64,000 nt of DNA from Malus domestica (Eukaryota > Streptophyta > Magnoliopsida > Rosales > Rosaceae), in the NCBI RefSeq assembly GCF_042453785.1, contig NC_091673.1, forward strand, positions 1,867,501 through 1,931,500, in the 5' to 3' direction. Positions 1 to 9,792 of this stretch are shown here, in pieces (the first letter of the stretch is position 1; the number at the start of each line of letters is the position of its first letter). Both the position numbers and the translations under genes were made by a program. The notes under the pieces were generated by a model. The model did not search any database. It was not told the origin of the DNA and saw nothing but the letters and a program-made list of their open reading frames with translations.

Positions 1-97
1 TACTATGATTTCATTTTCAATATGTTTTTCCATCCTAAATTTTTATTTGAACTTTTACACTGCGACCCCTTGGGTAAGATTCCTGGATCCGCCACTG
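1..97. mobile_element. hAT-like transposon end (cut by window edge)
   Basis: The stretch ends in GGATCCGCCACTG, a terminus of the kind seen at many plant hAT elements and resembling the end of the complete hAT remnant at 42069-43056. The rest of the element lies outside the window, so neither its length nor its target duplication can be seen. The assignment rests on the terminus alone. Confidence 0.35.
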
Positions 98-840
98 CAC
101 ACAACCATATATGCCTGATATTAAATCTTAATCAGATGAGGTTGAAGATGAAGAACCAGAAATATTATTAAATTGGCTTGAAGATCTTGATGTTGTAGCT
201 GCTCAACTCGAAGACTTCAGCCATCTCTAACCAAGCCAGCCAAAGAGTTATAAGCCAAAACATAACCCGTTTTGACACAAAACCCATCTTTAATAGAGGG
301 CTAGGCCAAAAGAATTTGGGACTCACCAGGCCAAAATATAGCCAAATCGCCAGCTAGCCAGCTAGCCTTGAAAGTTGGGCCCAGCTGTGCTGCTAGTTGA
401 CATCGTGTAGCCTTTTTGTTTTGTTTTGTTTTTTTCTTTTAAGACGAAATTTAAAAATTCTAATTTTTTCCTATAAATACCTAAGTCATATCTACACAAT
501 TTCTTACATCTTTTTCACCATTCCATAATATCTTACCTCATTTTAATGTCTAAGTTGTTAACAAGCAAGTAAAATTAAAATATTTAATAACATGAAACTT
601 AAAACAATATTTAGGGACAAGTGACCCTCAAAATATGTCTGTAAACCTTATTTTAATACGGTAGTTTAATTCGATTAACCAATAAAATTAGAGAACAAAC
701 TTAAAATAATAAATTATTGCGAAGGCTAAAAAATAGCTCATTCGGTTGGAGATTGTATATAGATATAGCATGGCACTATTCATTATTATTATTATTATTA
801 TTTTGCATGGTTATAATCTGGACAGGGACTAAATTAGCCC
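98..840. other. Gene-poor DNA with a short coding-like scrap
   Basis: No intact gene is visible. Positions 138-230 read as a short acidic peptide ending in a stop (see findings). The part from 240 to 410 repeats GGCTAGGCC/GCCAGCTAGCC-type words and looks transposon-derived. A small ATT microsatellite lies at about 780-803. Confidence 0.4.
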
Positions 841-1105
841 CTTCACTTGGAGATGATCTTGGCTCCTCTTTGTTTTGCTGTGGCTTGCAGTTTTCAGAAC
901 ATCTCTTTTTGTCATATTTTTAGGAAGGCAAACTCCGTTGCTGATGTGTTATTGTCGATTGGTCATAGCTCTTCAAATGTGCGATGTTGGATTAGTCTCT
1001 TCACACTGATGCTCAGATGCCGTGGCAGTTAGACTGTTTAACTGTTGTTTGCCCTGGGAGCTTCTCTTTGTAATTTTCCTTTTTTTTATTGAAAAAAAAA
1101 ACAGA
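841..1105 (+). mobile_element. LINE 3' fragment with RNase H tail
   Basis: The + frame from 847 gives a peptide containing SFCHIFRKANSVADVL. This matches the C-terminal end of the plant RNase H-like domain (consensus like HVxREAN..ADALA) carried by non-LTR retrotransposons. A T-rich then A-rich 3' end (1080-1102) follows, as expected for a LINE tail. Only the last part of the domain is present, so this is a 5'-truncated dead copy. A cellular RNase H-like fragment is less likely because no upstream exon is seen. Confidence 0.55.
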
Positions 1106-1722
1106 ATTATTTGTATGGTGCTGGATATAATATAACCTAAGAATGTTGAATTAGTCAGTAATTATATTATGCATGTAACATACACACGCTAATGACGACA
1201 TTATCGCAAGAGCTTTATTTTATTACTCAATCAGTAACAACATCCACCCTTGCGCTATAAGTTCCAAATTCGATTCCCCATTTCCTAATGGTCATTTATG
1301 TTAAAAAATGACGACAATATCGATATGTCATATTCTGAGAACGATTGGATTACTAACCTTGAGACACACTTCAAGCTAATTTCAAAAATCTATATGTAAG
1401 GAAAAAAACTGCATGATGGATATATAGTATGTGAGAGGTCGGTACAAGAAACCCTACGTAGGGGAGTCAATAATAGAAAGTAAAATATAATAATTTGTTG
1501 CTTGTGCGACCATCTAATTAAACAAGCTAAACAGCCCATTAAGTAAATTTAAGTATGTCAAACCATTAAATATGTAAGTGAAATGCTGAAGTGGGTTCAA
1601 AGCAATTCCATGCATAATTACTGATCGAGGAAGATATATTTGTATTTTGATTTCACTGAACTTCACGTATTTATTAAGAAACTCTTTTAGAATACGAGAT
1701 TGTCTATATTTTGATCCCAACA
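1106..1722. other. AT-rich intergenic DNA
   Basis: No gene, RNA or clear repeat structure was recognised in this stretch. The short open frames have no recognisable content. Confidence 0.5.
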
Positions 1723-1739
1723 AACCTTACAGTAATCTT
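1723..1739 (+). repeat. SINE target-site duplication, left copy
   Basis: The 17-bp direct repeat AACCTTACAGTAATCTT is found again at 1892-1908, immediately outside the SINE. Confidence 0.8.
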
Positions 1740-1891
1740 TTTTCTTTTTTTAAAAAGGATGATAACTGGTGGCAAACAACGGTTATTCACCCCTGCAATG
1801 GGTTTTGAACTCAAGACCTCCATTTTTTAGTTTGCAAAAGTCTCGTAATCTCTCATTTACCACTGGACCACCAGTTCGTGGTTAAAAAAGG
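1740..1891 (-). mobile_element. tRNA-derived SINE
   Basis: Read on the minus strand, the element starts near 1891 with an A-box-like segment (GTGGTCCAGTGGTAAATGAG) and then a B-box-like segment (CTTGAGTTCAAAACCC). It ends in a T/A-rich tail at 1740-1757. It is bounded by a 17-bp direct repeat, AACCTTACAGTAATCTT, at 1723-1739 and 1892-1908. This is a textbook target-site duplication of an L1-mobilised SINE. Confidence 0.8.
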
Positions 1892-2145
1892 AACCTTACA
1901 GTAATCTTGACCAACGTGGAGAACTGCCCTAGTCACTAAAGGAAGAAAAAGAAACTCTACAATTCTCTAAAAATCTCTCAAATTCGGGCAACTCGGCTAT
2001 CATTGGACTTGGCCCATTAAGCTCTATCCAAACAAAACCATCATGGTCTCGGCTCATTACTTATCAATTAATCCGCACAATAAAACTCCCTAAACGCCCG
2101 TAACTAACTTTTCGCTTCCCCCCAACCTCGACAAATCCCATACCT

Positions 2146-2151
2146 CCACGT
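2146..2151. promoter_or_regulatory. G-box CACGTG upstream of the FLA gene
   Basis: A palindromic CACGTG lies about 135 bp upstream of the chosen FLA start codon, in a context (CCACGTGTCC) typical of bZIP/bHLH or ABA-response sites. No function can be shown from sequence alone. Confidence 0.4.
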
Positions 2152-2284
2152 GTCCCAACTTAACCCGCCAAAAAACAACGTCCCCATACAAATTCACGCT
2201 CCGAGTCTCCGACTCTGCAACCAAACCGCTACTCATTTGCAAACCAATCCTCTCCAACTCCAAGAAACGAAGAGACCTCCGTCA

Positions 2285-3379
2285 ATGACCGCCTCCAAGG
2301 TCCTCCTCTCTTTCCTCCTCCTCGCCCTCTCATTCTTCTCTCTCTCCTCCGCCCTCCACACCCAAACCCTCATCAACGCCGCCGAAATCCTCTCAGATTC
2401 TGGCTACACCTCCATGTCCCTGACGCTCGACCTCGCCTCCCGCACCCTCCTCAGTTCCCGCTCTCCTTCCCTCACCATCTTTGCCCCCAACGACGCCTCC
2501 TTCTCTCTTTCAGGCCAGCCGCCGCTGATCCTCCTCCAATACCACCTCCTACCCCTCCATTTCTCTCTCCGATCGCTAAAGTCCCTCCCTTTTGGCGCCA
2601 AGATAGCAACTTTACTCTCCGACCGCACTCTCACCGTCACCACTCTGCCGTCCGATCACCGCTTCTCGCTCAACAACGTCACCGTCACTGCTTCCCCAAT
2701 TTTCGATGATGGGTCCCTGATAATTTTCGGAATTGACAGGTTCTTGGATCCGTATTTTCAGATTTCCGGTCCGATTCAGAGCTACACCCCCAAGAATCTC
2801 GGTTGCTTGGCCCCCAAGGAAAACCCAGATCAGACGATGGATCTCAGAGACGGCTACGTCCCCTTCAACGACGCCTCCGCCACCCTGAGATCCAAAGGGT
2901 GCTCTGTCATGGCGTCGTTTCTTGAACTGCAGTTTCATGGTTCTTTCTTCAAGTTCCAGACGATGCTGACTGTGTTTGCTCCGTTTGACCAAGTTCTGAT
3001 GAACCGGGTCGGGAACCTGACCGAGTACTCCTCCATCTTCCACCGCCACGTGGTGCCCTGCCGGCTTTCTTGGAGTGATTTGGACAGCTTGAATGATGGG
3101 ACGGTTCTGAGGACTAATCTGGTGGGGTTTTCGATGAATATCACCCGCTCCGATGACGTCTTGAAGCTCAACGGCGTGTCGGTTATCTTGCCGGAAGTTT
3201 ACCACAATGGGTGGCTTATGGTGCACGGAATAAGTGAAGTTCTTGAGGTGCCAGAGAGAACTGAGGAAACAGATCGACCGGAACAAGTGACTGTGGCTTC
3301 ACCTGAATTTGGTAACAGCTCCCCTGCGAATGAGAATACGATTGGTCACAGCCATTTTTTTACTTACAGGCATCCATAA
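2285..3379 (+). CDS. Fasciclin-like arabinogalactan protein (FLA19-21 type)
   Basis: This intronless gene encodes 364 residues. The first 24 or so residues form a signal peptide (MTASKVLL, then a Leu/Ser hydrophobic run), so the protein should be secreted to the cell surface or wall. Two fasciclin-like regions follow. The first is at about residues 28-175 (LTIFAPNDASF, then the LLQYHLLP H-box region, then SPIFDDGSLIIFGIDRFL). The second is at about 195-345 (LTVFAPFDQVL, IFHRHVVPCRLSW, then LMVHGISEVLEVP). The frame is open upstream to an ATG at 2150, but the signal peptide marks 2285 as the start. No hydrophobic GPI-anchor tail is visible at the C terminus. A diverged paralog lies at 62059-63090 in the opposite orientation. 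Adhesion in the wall is the family role; the specific function is unknown. Confidence 0.85.
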   Translation: MTASKVLLSFLLLALSFFSLSSALHTQTLINAAEILSDSGYTSMSLTLDLASRTLLSSRSPSLTIFAPNDASFSLSGQPPLILLQYHLLPLHFSLRSLKSLPFGAKIATLLSDRTLTVTTLPSDHRFSLNNVTVTASPIFDDGSLIIFGIDRFLDPYFQISGPIQSYTPKNLGCLAPKENPDQTMDLRDGYVPFNDASATLRSKGCSVMASFLELQFHGSFFKFQTMLTVFAPFDQVLMNRVGNLTEYSSIFHRHVVPCRLSWSDLDSLNDGTVLRTNLVGFSMNITRSDDVLKLNGVSVILPEVYHNGWLMVHGISEVLEVPERTEETDRPEQVTVASPEFGNSSPANENTIGHSHFFTYRHP

Positions 3380-3822
3380 ACAATCTTGCTAGGGTTTCCT
3401 TTGATTCTGGTTATCTCAATTGAATGCCTCGGTTTCTGTTAATGCTAGCTCTTTCTGCTCTTCAATTGGCGGAGTTAGGGTTCGTGGCGTTTTCGGATTT
3501 CTAGATTCGGCATCTTTTTTTTTTCACCATGGTGATGTAAATTTAGGAACATATGATGAGCATATGAATGCAATTGTAAATCTGTCAGTTCAGTAAAATC
3601 CATTCCGGTTCATGTTTGAGAATTCTGTAAATGTGTTTCCTGAAAAGATTTTCGATGTAGTTTTCGAACGTTGATCTGTGCAACTTTCGTTTTCTGATTT
3701 CCTCCAAGTAATATGCAACGTTGTCAAACAATAGTACTACAATTTGAACACTGGATAAACAAAAATAAGCTCCAAAACTCTAATACATCACTACATGTAG
3801 AATGGCACTTGGATATTACTCT
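3380..3822. other. Convergent 3' region between FLA and PPR genes
   Basis: This holds the two 3' untranslated ends, which face each other. No repeat or RNA gene was recognised. Confidence 0.5.
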
Positions 3823-5394
3823 TTAGCGCAACCCAACTAACGGAGTTTTCCTCAGTCTGTCAATCTTCAGACCCAAACTTATCACAACATCCTTTCTTCC
3901 CCCGTCGAGAAGCGATTGTTTCAAATTACTAAACAACTGCGCTGGAGGTCGAATACCGGCATCCAGCATCTCTTGAAAGTACTTGCAAGCGTCATCTAAC
4001 TTATTCCCATGACACAAGCTGTTAATCAATGTGGCGAACATGTGCATTCCCGGCAGGACTCCTCTGGTCTTCATCTGATCCCAAACCTGCAATGCCATAT
4101 CCATGCGCTCCTCGTTACAAAACATCCTCACCATGATTTCATACGTACTTACTGTTGGCTCACAGCCAGGATCCCTACTCATTTGCTGGAAAATGGAGTA
4201 AGCTTGTTCGGTTCTTCGAGCCTTTACCAAGTGATGCAAGATTATGTCGTAAGTTCGGGCATTGGGACCGATTCCACATTTCCTCATCTCATCCACCACC
4301 CTAAACGCATCCTGCATCCGCATCGACCAGCAGTAAGACCCCACAAGAGCATTGTACGTGGGTGCCTCCGGTTTGAAACCACTGGCTTTGTTCAGTTCAA
4401 AAAACTCAAGGGCTTCACTCAGCCTCTTTTCAGAACCCAACCCATTAATCAAAATGCAGAATATATGAGGAGTAGCCTTGATATTCTTTGCCTCCATCTC
4501 GCGAAACAAGTCAATCGCTTCATCGTACTTCTTCGCTTTACAATGTGCATTGATCAGAATAGCATATGTCACAACATCCGCATCAAAACCCTCGTCCTTC
4601 ATCTCTCGATAAACCTCATTCAACCTCAAAAAGTTCTGTTCTTGGCCCCATCCTTCCAATAAAATCGTGTACGACTTGATATCGGGTTCAAACCTTCTCT
4701 TCTTCATTTTATCAAACACCTCCTGTGCTCTCTCAACCTGCCTCGACTTGCTCAGAGTATCAATCAATCTATTGAAATCTGACCCTTCCACCTTCATTCC
4801 AAACTTCGCCATCTTCTCGAACGCATCAATGGCTTCCTTAACCTTCTTCACCCTCGCATATCGCCGTGAAATCAGCGCGAAAGTCTCTTTACTCAGCATC
4901 CCTTTGATCTTCATTTCATTCACCAATTCCCACATCATCTTGAACTGCTTGATCTTACCCAGAGCTTCGATCAACGCATTGTAGCTCTCCGTGGTGTGCT
5001 TAAACCCTTTCTGCTTCTCCGCCCACCGGAAAAACGAGAGGGCGAGGACGCCGGCGTTGCTGAGCTTCTTCAAGACCTCCACCACAAGCGTCGGCGACGC
5101 CTCGACCGAAGCGCCGTCGAGGAAGCTCTCGATTGGGGAATTAGAGCTGCTGGTGGATAGAATTTTACAGATTTTCTCAGCATCTTCTGAGACTTTGGGG
5201 TTTTTGAGAAGTGGGGTCTTGTCACCGGCGTCATGGAGCACTTGGGGTTTTTCCAGACCGTCGTGGATTGCTCTGTGAAAACTAGCAGTGCGGTTGCAGA
5301 GGAACCCGGATGGATTTTCGGTAGGGAGTGTTCGATTGCGAATGAAGTTTTTGGATAGTTTCGACACAAGAGGGAAAATTCGAGAGAGACCCAT
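3823..5394 (-). CDS. Pentatricopeptide repeat protein, P class, mitochondrial
   Basis: This intronless gene encodes 523 residues. The N terminus (MGLSRIFPLVSKLSKNFIRNR) is basic and free of acids, like a mitochondrial presequence. From about residue 135 to 505 the protein is a run of roughly ten 35-residue PPR motifs, for example ESYNALIEALGK, KSYTILLEGWGQ, VTYAILINAHCK and STYEIMVRMFCN. No E, DYW or SMR domain follows, so this is a P-class PPR likely to bind an organellar RNA in processing or stability. From memory, the best match is Arabidopsis At1g71060, annotated as mitochondrial. That is supported by the neighbouring genes, whose Arabidopsis counterparts are At1g71070 and onward. Confidence 0.9.
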   Translation of the reverse strand: MGLSRIFPLVSKLSKNFIRNRTLPTENPSGFLCNRTASFHRAIHDGLEKPQVLHDAGDKTPLLKNPKVSEDAEKICKILSTSSSNSPIESFLDGASVEASPTLVVEVLKKLSNAGVLALSFFRWAEKQKGFKHTTESYNALIEALGKIKQFKMMWELVNEMKIKGMLSKETFALISRRYARVKKVKEAIDAFEKMAKFGMKVEGSDFNRLIDTLSKSRQVERAQEVFDKMKKRRFEPDIKSYTILLEGWGQEQNFLRLNEVYREMKDEGFDADVVTYAILINAHCKAKKYDEAIDLFREMEAKNIKATPHIFCILINGLGSEKRLSEALEFFELNKASGFKPEAPTYNALVGSYCWSMRMQDAFRVVDEMRKCGIGPNARTYDIILHHLVKARRTEQAYSIFQQMSRDPGCEPTVSTYEIMVRMFCNEERMDMALQVWDQMKTRGVLPGMHMFATLINSLCHGNKLDDACKYFQEMLDAGIRPPAQLFSNLKQSLLDGGRKDVVISLGLKIDRLRKTPLVGLR

Positions 5395-6313
5395 TTGAGA
5401 GCTTCGTGAGAACTGAGAAGCTTTGGTTAAATGGCTATATTTTGTCGGGTGTTTATTTTTGGCGGCATGACTAAATTCTTATTCTGATTAATCCCAACCG
5501 TTCATTTTATTATCACAAATAAAATGAACGATTCAGACTATGATATTTGTCGAGTTTATAAATATTTTGGTTACAAGTGATATTAATATAATAAATAGAA
5601 GGGTGGAAGGTTTAAACACGAGTCACGAGATTGAAGAAGAAAACCTATTAACAGGACAATTCACCAGTTACACCGTTAATCAAAGGAGTAGCGTTATTCA
5701 CACACTCCTTTTTACCTCTCAAACATCCTTACTAAATTTTGTCGGTTGATCTTCTCAATACATTCGATCCGACGGTCGAAAATTAAGAAGGAAGTGTGAG
5801 AGGTAAAAATGAACGCATGGAAAGCACCACCCAATAAAAAATGCAGAGAGTTGAAAAAATTGGCAACAAAATCAGAGGTGAAGAGATTCACGGTGAATTT
5901 AGAAGATCCAACCTATTAGAGTTGAAAGAGTGAATTTTTGATCCAACATTCAAAGAGGTCCGAACATAACCCGAGTCCGAAGCAGAACATACAACATCAT
6001 GGAATGGCAGCACAAAGAGAGGGAGAGCCTCTTATGAGCTCTGTTACTCAAGTCTGTAAGTGGCCATACTGTCGATAACAGGTACAGCTCAATACCTCAA
6101 CCTAACTCGCTATGTTTCTCCCTTCTACCCTGCCTCCGCGCCCCTTTATAAACAATAGTCAAGCATGAGACCGGAAGAACCTAGAAAAAGAAGTGTGTTC
6201 TTAGGGGTCAAAAAATGTATCCTCGCGGTTGCCAGTCTTCCAAACTAATCATCGAGTTTAGCTTGCAGGAAAACCACACCGGGTATCTGGAGACATTTTC
6301 CATACAGACATCT
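5395..6313. other. PPR promoter and GT14 3' region with small foldbacks
   Basis: The region lies between two minus-strand genes. It contains a short hairpin around 5498-5532 (AACCGTTCATTTTATT and its inverse) and a MITE-like foldback at about 5690-5805, whose two arms share TTTTTACCTCTCA. No target duplication was established. No gene is seen. Confidence 0.4.
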
Positions 6314-8309
6314 TCATTGGCATTGATTTGTTTGCGCATTCCAGTCATCGAGAAGGTTAGTAATCGAGTCTTCGAGCTTCTTTGCTTGGGGCCCAGGCTT
6401 CAAGATATTGGCATCACTCCATTGAGTGCAAGGATCCATCCACCAACTTCTCCAGCCTGAGCACCATGCCCCCGGGGCAGCTCGATTTCTCCCACGCTTG
6501 AGGATCTTTTTATCAACCATGTCCAGCACACGGTCATCTTTCTTGAATTGTCGGGCAAAAGCAGCTCCACTTTGAGCCATTTGATCAAAATCCAAGGTGT
6601 TGAGAAAAAGGGGTTCCATTTTCGGGGGAGTGTCCCAGATCACGTATCTTAGATCACTGTTCACAGTAGTGTTCTTGAACTCTGGTGAATTGCATATAAC
6701 TGAATGGAAATATCCTTCCTGGGACAACATCACATTTGTAAAGTACATAAGCAGGGTCCGGGGAAGGTTATCCCAACCATTAATGCAAAACTCCAGAAAT
6801 GATCTGCTCAGGATGACCCATGGGGAGCCTGCAAATCACGAACGAATAGTTTCTAATTAGCAGTTCAACGCGTGGACAGCGTATCCATATGGGCAAATCT
6901 TACATAAAAGTGTGTTAGACTATGCCTGTGAATACTTTAAAAGCATCAGGGGTCTTCCGCTTCTCTGTAGCATGAAAAATTTGGCTCCTTCGAGCTAGGT
7001 ATATCCCCGGATCAACTACAATTGGCTGGACCCTGTGCAACCTATATCAAAAATTTAAAAACACGGGTTCAGGTCCAACCAGAAACATGTTCCTCAGAAA
7101 ACTAAAGCAAAACTTAGCTAAAGGGATTGCCTACTCTTTCCATCCAAGGTCGCTGGTGTGATCAATGAAATTGAGATCTCTTCTAACAGAGGAGAAAACA
7201 TGCGACAGGTCTGAAAGTACAAAACAGAAGCAGAACTGAATAAGTTGGTCTGATTTGTGATTTATCAATAAAAAGTTAAAAACAGCACAATGAAAGCTAT
7301 AACAATAACAACAGTAACAAGAACAAATTGGGCCATGAAATCTTCAAATAAGCCTTGGCACGGAACAAGCGCAACGAACAAGAGGGAAATAGGTCATGGC
7401 ACCCAGCAATGAAGTGAAGCATCGCCTCCTTAGACAAACAAGCTTCACAGAATTGTCAAAGAGGCGCACCACTCGCATTGTCACTGCTGTACGTTGTCAT
7501 ATGTACTAACAAGGAATCTAATAAGGGGCCAGAAAATACTAATGCCACAAGCTAAATTCCCCATATTGACCCAAGTGAAATTGACACTTTAGTGGAAATA
7601 CAAACATCAAACACTTTCCCCAAACTGGGCAATGCCAGCCTCCTCCTATATATAAATGGCTCTAACAAAAGTGGAAACTTTTCGTATAATTTAGCCTACA
7701 TATAAGTACTTCCCCAGATAATCACTTTCCCCAACCCAAGAGCCAGATTCCTTCAGTCAATTTAAACAAATATTCAATAATAAATTGAATTTCCCAACAA
7801 AATCCAATCTTTAAAATTGGCATACCGTCCTGAGTGATAAGTGGATAATCCATGGCGCTCAAAGTGACGAACCAATCCCACCCACTATCAACCTTAAGAA
7901 AAATCGCCGCCGCGTGCAAAGTGGTGGCAATATTGGAAGACCCCATGTAAGTGATTCGATCAGGCTTGCCCACCACATCCACATTCCCAAATGCCTGAAT
8001 TGCCGGCACAGCGTTGATAGCGGCGGCAAGACGGCGGCGCTCGTCTTCAGATTCGTCAGCCGAAAGATGCAACAAATATCGATTCCGGGGATGGTAGACG
8101 GCGAGCAGCAGGCGGAAGATCCGAGCCCTATCGCCTCGGCCGCCCCATATGTAGTAAGCGAAAGCGGGCGGGTAGCTAGAGCCGTGCTGGACAATTGAAG
8201 GGAAGGGTTTGGGTGAGCTGAAGGCGGAGATGGAGGAGAGGAGGAGGAGGAGGAGGGAGAGGAATGTGGCTGAGAAGAGCGTAAGGAGCCATTTCTTCTC
8301 AGCTCCCAT
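6314..8309 (-). CDS. GT14 family beta-glucuronosyltransferase-like protein
   Basis: There are four exons on the minus strand (7826-8309, 7135-7210, 6926-7041, 6314-6828), giving 396 residues and closing in frame. The short N terminus, MGAEKKWLLTLF, and a Leu/Ser-rich membrane segment at about residues 7-30 make it a type II Golgi protein. The catalytic region has the Core-2/I-branching (GT14) pattern: FAYYIWGGRGDRARIFRLL, YLLHLSADE, then DWFVTLSAMDYPLITQDDL, VVDPGIY, FTGSPWVILSRSF and PGAWCSGW. Plant members (GLCAT14 in Arabidopsis) add glucuronic acid to type II arabinogalactan of AGPs. The start at 8309 is chosen because it precedes the anchor directly; an upstream ATG at 8414 would add 35 residues. 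The last intron begins with GC, not GT. From memory, it corresponds to At1g71070. Confidence 0.88.
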
Positions 8310-8951
8310 AGTGGGTCGGTTTCGATGGCGGCTCAGCTGGTTGTTGGCGGTGGAGAAACTGTTTGAAGATTGGGTCTTTAAAGATTGAGCTGCGGAAGAA
8401 GTAACTGTTTTCAACCATTCGTTATGTGTTGGATCAACTACCGTGAAATTTCATCTCTCTCTCTAACGCACACTTTCTCTCTCTAAAAAAATTGCTCTCT
8501 CTCTGGCTAACAGAGCGAGGGTTAGGGTTTCCAGGTCGGGATTTTGTTGCGACGAAGAAGAAGAAAGAGTTGATCGATTTTTTCCCTCTGGAGCTTTTTA
8601 TTTGTTTGATTTGGTCTCTCTCTGTCTTTTATTTTAAATTTAATTTCTCAGGTGGCCAAAAATAAAAAAACATTGGAAGTGAAAAACATCCGACGCTCGT
8701 CAAAGTGCGCGTGACCACACGTTCCTTTTTCCTCCTGGGTACTACAAATTTGTACAGTACGACAAGCGTTTGCATCCACCGCTCGCTTTTGGTAATTTCA
8801 CTCGCGGGATTTGCTAATTCCACCGCGAAAGCTGAAGCTGAATAAAATAGCAAATTTGGTGGGTGGAAATAGAGATCTCCAAATTTGGTGGGTGGGAAAT
8901 AGAGATCTTCAAATTTGGTGACCTGTATTAAGCGATGCGATTTGGGTTTTT
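8310..8951. promoter_or_regulatory. GT14 upstream region with CT-rich leader
   Basis: On the plus strand, CT repeats (CTCTCTCTC) occur at 8452-8505, so GA repeats lie in the 5' leader of the minus-strand GT14 gene, a common plant leader or promoter feature. No clear TATA box was fixed. A short direct repeat, CAAATTTGGTGGGTGG, is found twice near 8851-8897. Confidence 0.4.
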
Positions 8952-9125
8952 TGAGAAATTTTTTAGTGTGATCGGAATACGAGTAGTACATCACGTGTTT
9001 TTTTATATAAGAGGTGAGAAATTTTATTTTTTAAATTATTAACTTTTTAACATACATATCCCACTATAAGTACAATAACACATGATATACCACTTTATGT
9101 ACCAATCACACTAAAAAATCTCTCA
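8952..9125. mobile_element. Foldback MITE
   Basis: The two ends are inverted copies over about 45 bp: left TGAGAAATTTTTTAGTGTGATCGG, and right, read in reverse, TGAGAGATTTTTTAGTGTGATTGG (each shared run shorter than 20). The direct repeat GGTTTTT lies at 8945-8951 and 9126-9132. The element is 174 bp with no coding capacity. A hAT-type origin is possible, but a 7-bp duplication is not decisive. Confidence 0.6.
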
Positions 9126-9792
9126 GGTTTTTCAAGTAATGGCAGGTTCAAGATTGGTGGGTTTTATGACCAAAGCATAATTGCCCTTTTTAAGGACTAA
9201 CTATAATTATTTATGGATTAGGGAATGTCGCGAGCAATTAAGAGCCATTGACGATAAAATATTATGATACAGGAAAGAAAATATTTTCCGTTTGTCGACA
9301 CGCTAAAAAAATCTCTCCAAAATAATAACACTAGCAAGTTAGCTTTTCAATTTTAAAACAAGACCTATAATGTTAATAAAGTTTAATAAGATGCCGATGT
9401 TGTGTCATGCGTCAAGCAAAATAGCGAAACAAACTTTCGTAGGTCTACTTGACTAGGATAGCTCATAAACCCGATAAAAGCGTCACAAAGGAACATGAGA
9501 TCGAATGTAATCGAAGTATAAAAGCTCCAAGCTCTTGCTTTTTATGAATCAATATTTGCACGTTCTTTTATTGTCAAAATTTTCAAATGAAATGTTGAAC
9601 CCATACAAAGGTGTGGCTTATGACAAAACTTATGCGGCATCATTATCACGTTCTCACAAAATAATAGCATGTGTAAATAACATTACGTATTATCTTCTGT
9701 TTTCTTCGAGCTCTGGTTACCTGCGTAAACATCTTTGGGACTGTTTACTGCCTTCGACAAACTTGCCCGAAAGATTATAGTTGCCCGATGTC
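9126..9792. other. Intergenic DNA and EAF 3' region
   Basis: AT-rich DNA with no recognisable gene. The right end holds the 3' untranslated region of the minus-strand EAF gene. Confidence 0.4.

Noticed and set aside
2612-3286. 224-codon open frame opposite the first FLA gene
   Set aside because: It is a shadow of a GC-rich coding region; the plus-strand frame has signal peptide and fasciclin motifs, and this one has nothing recognisable.
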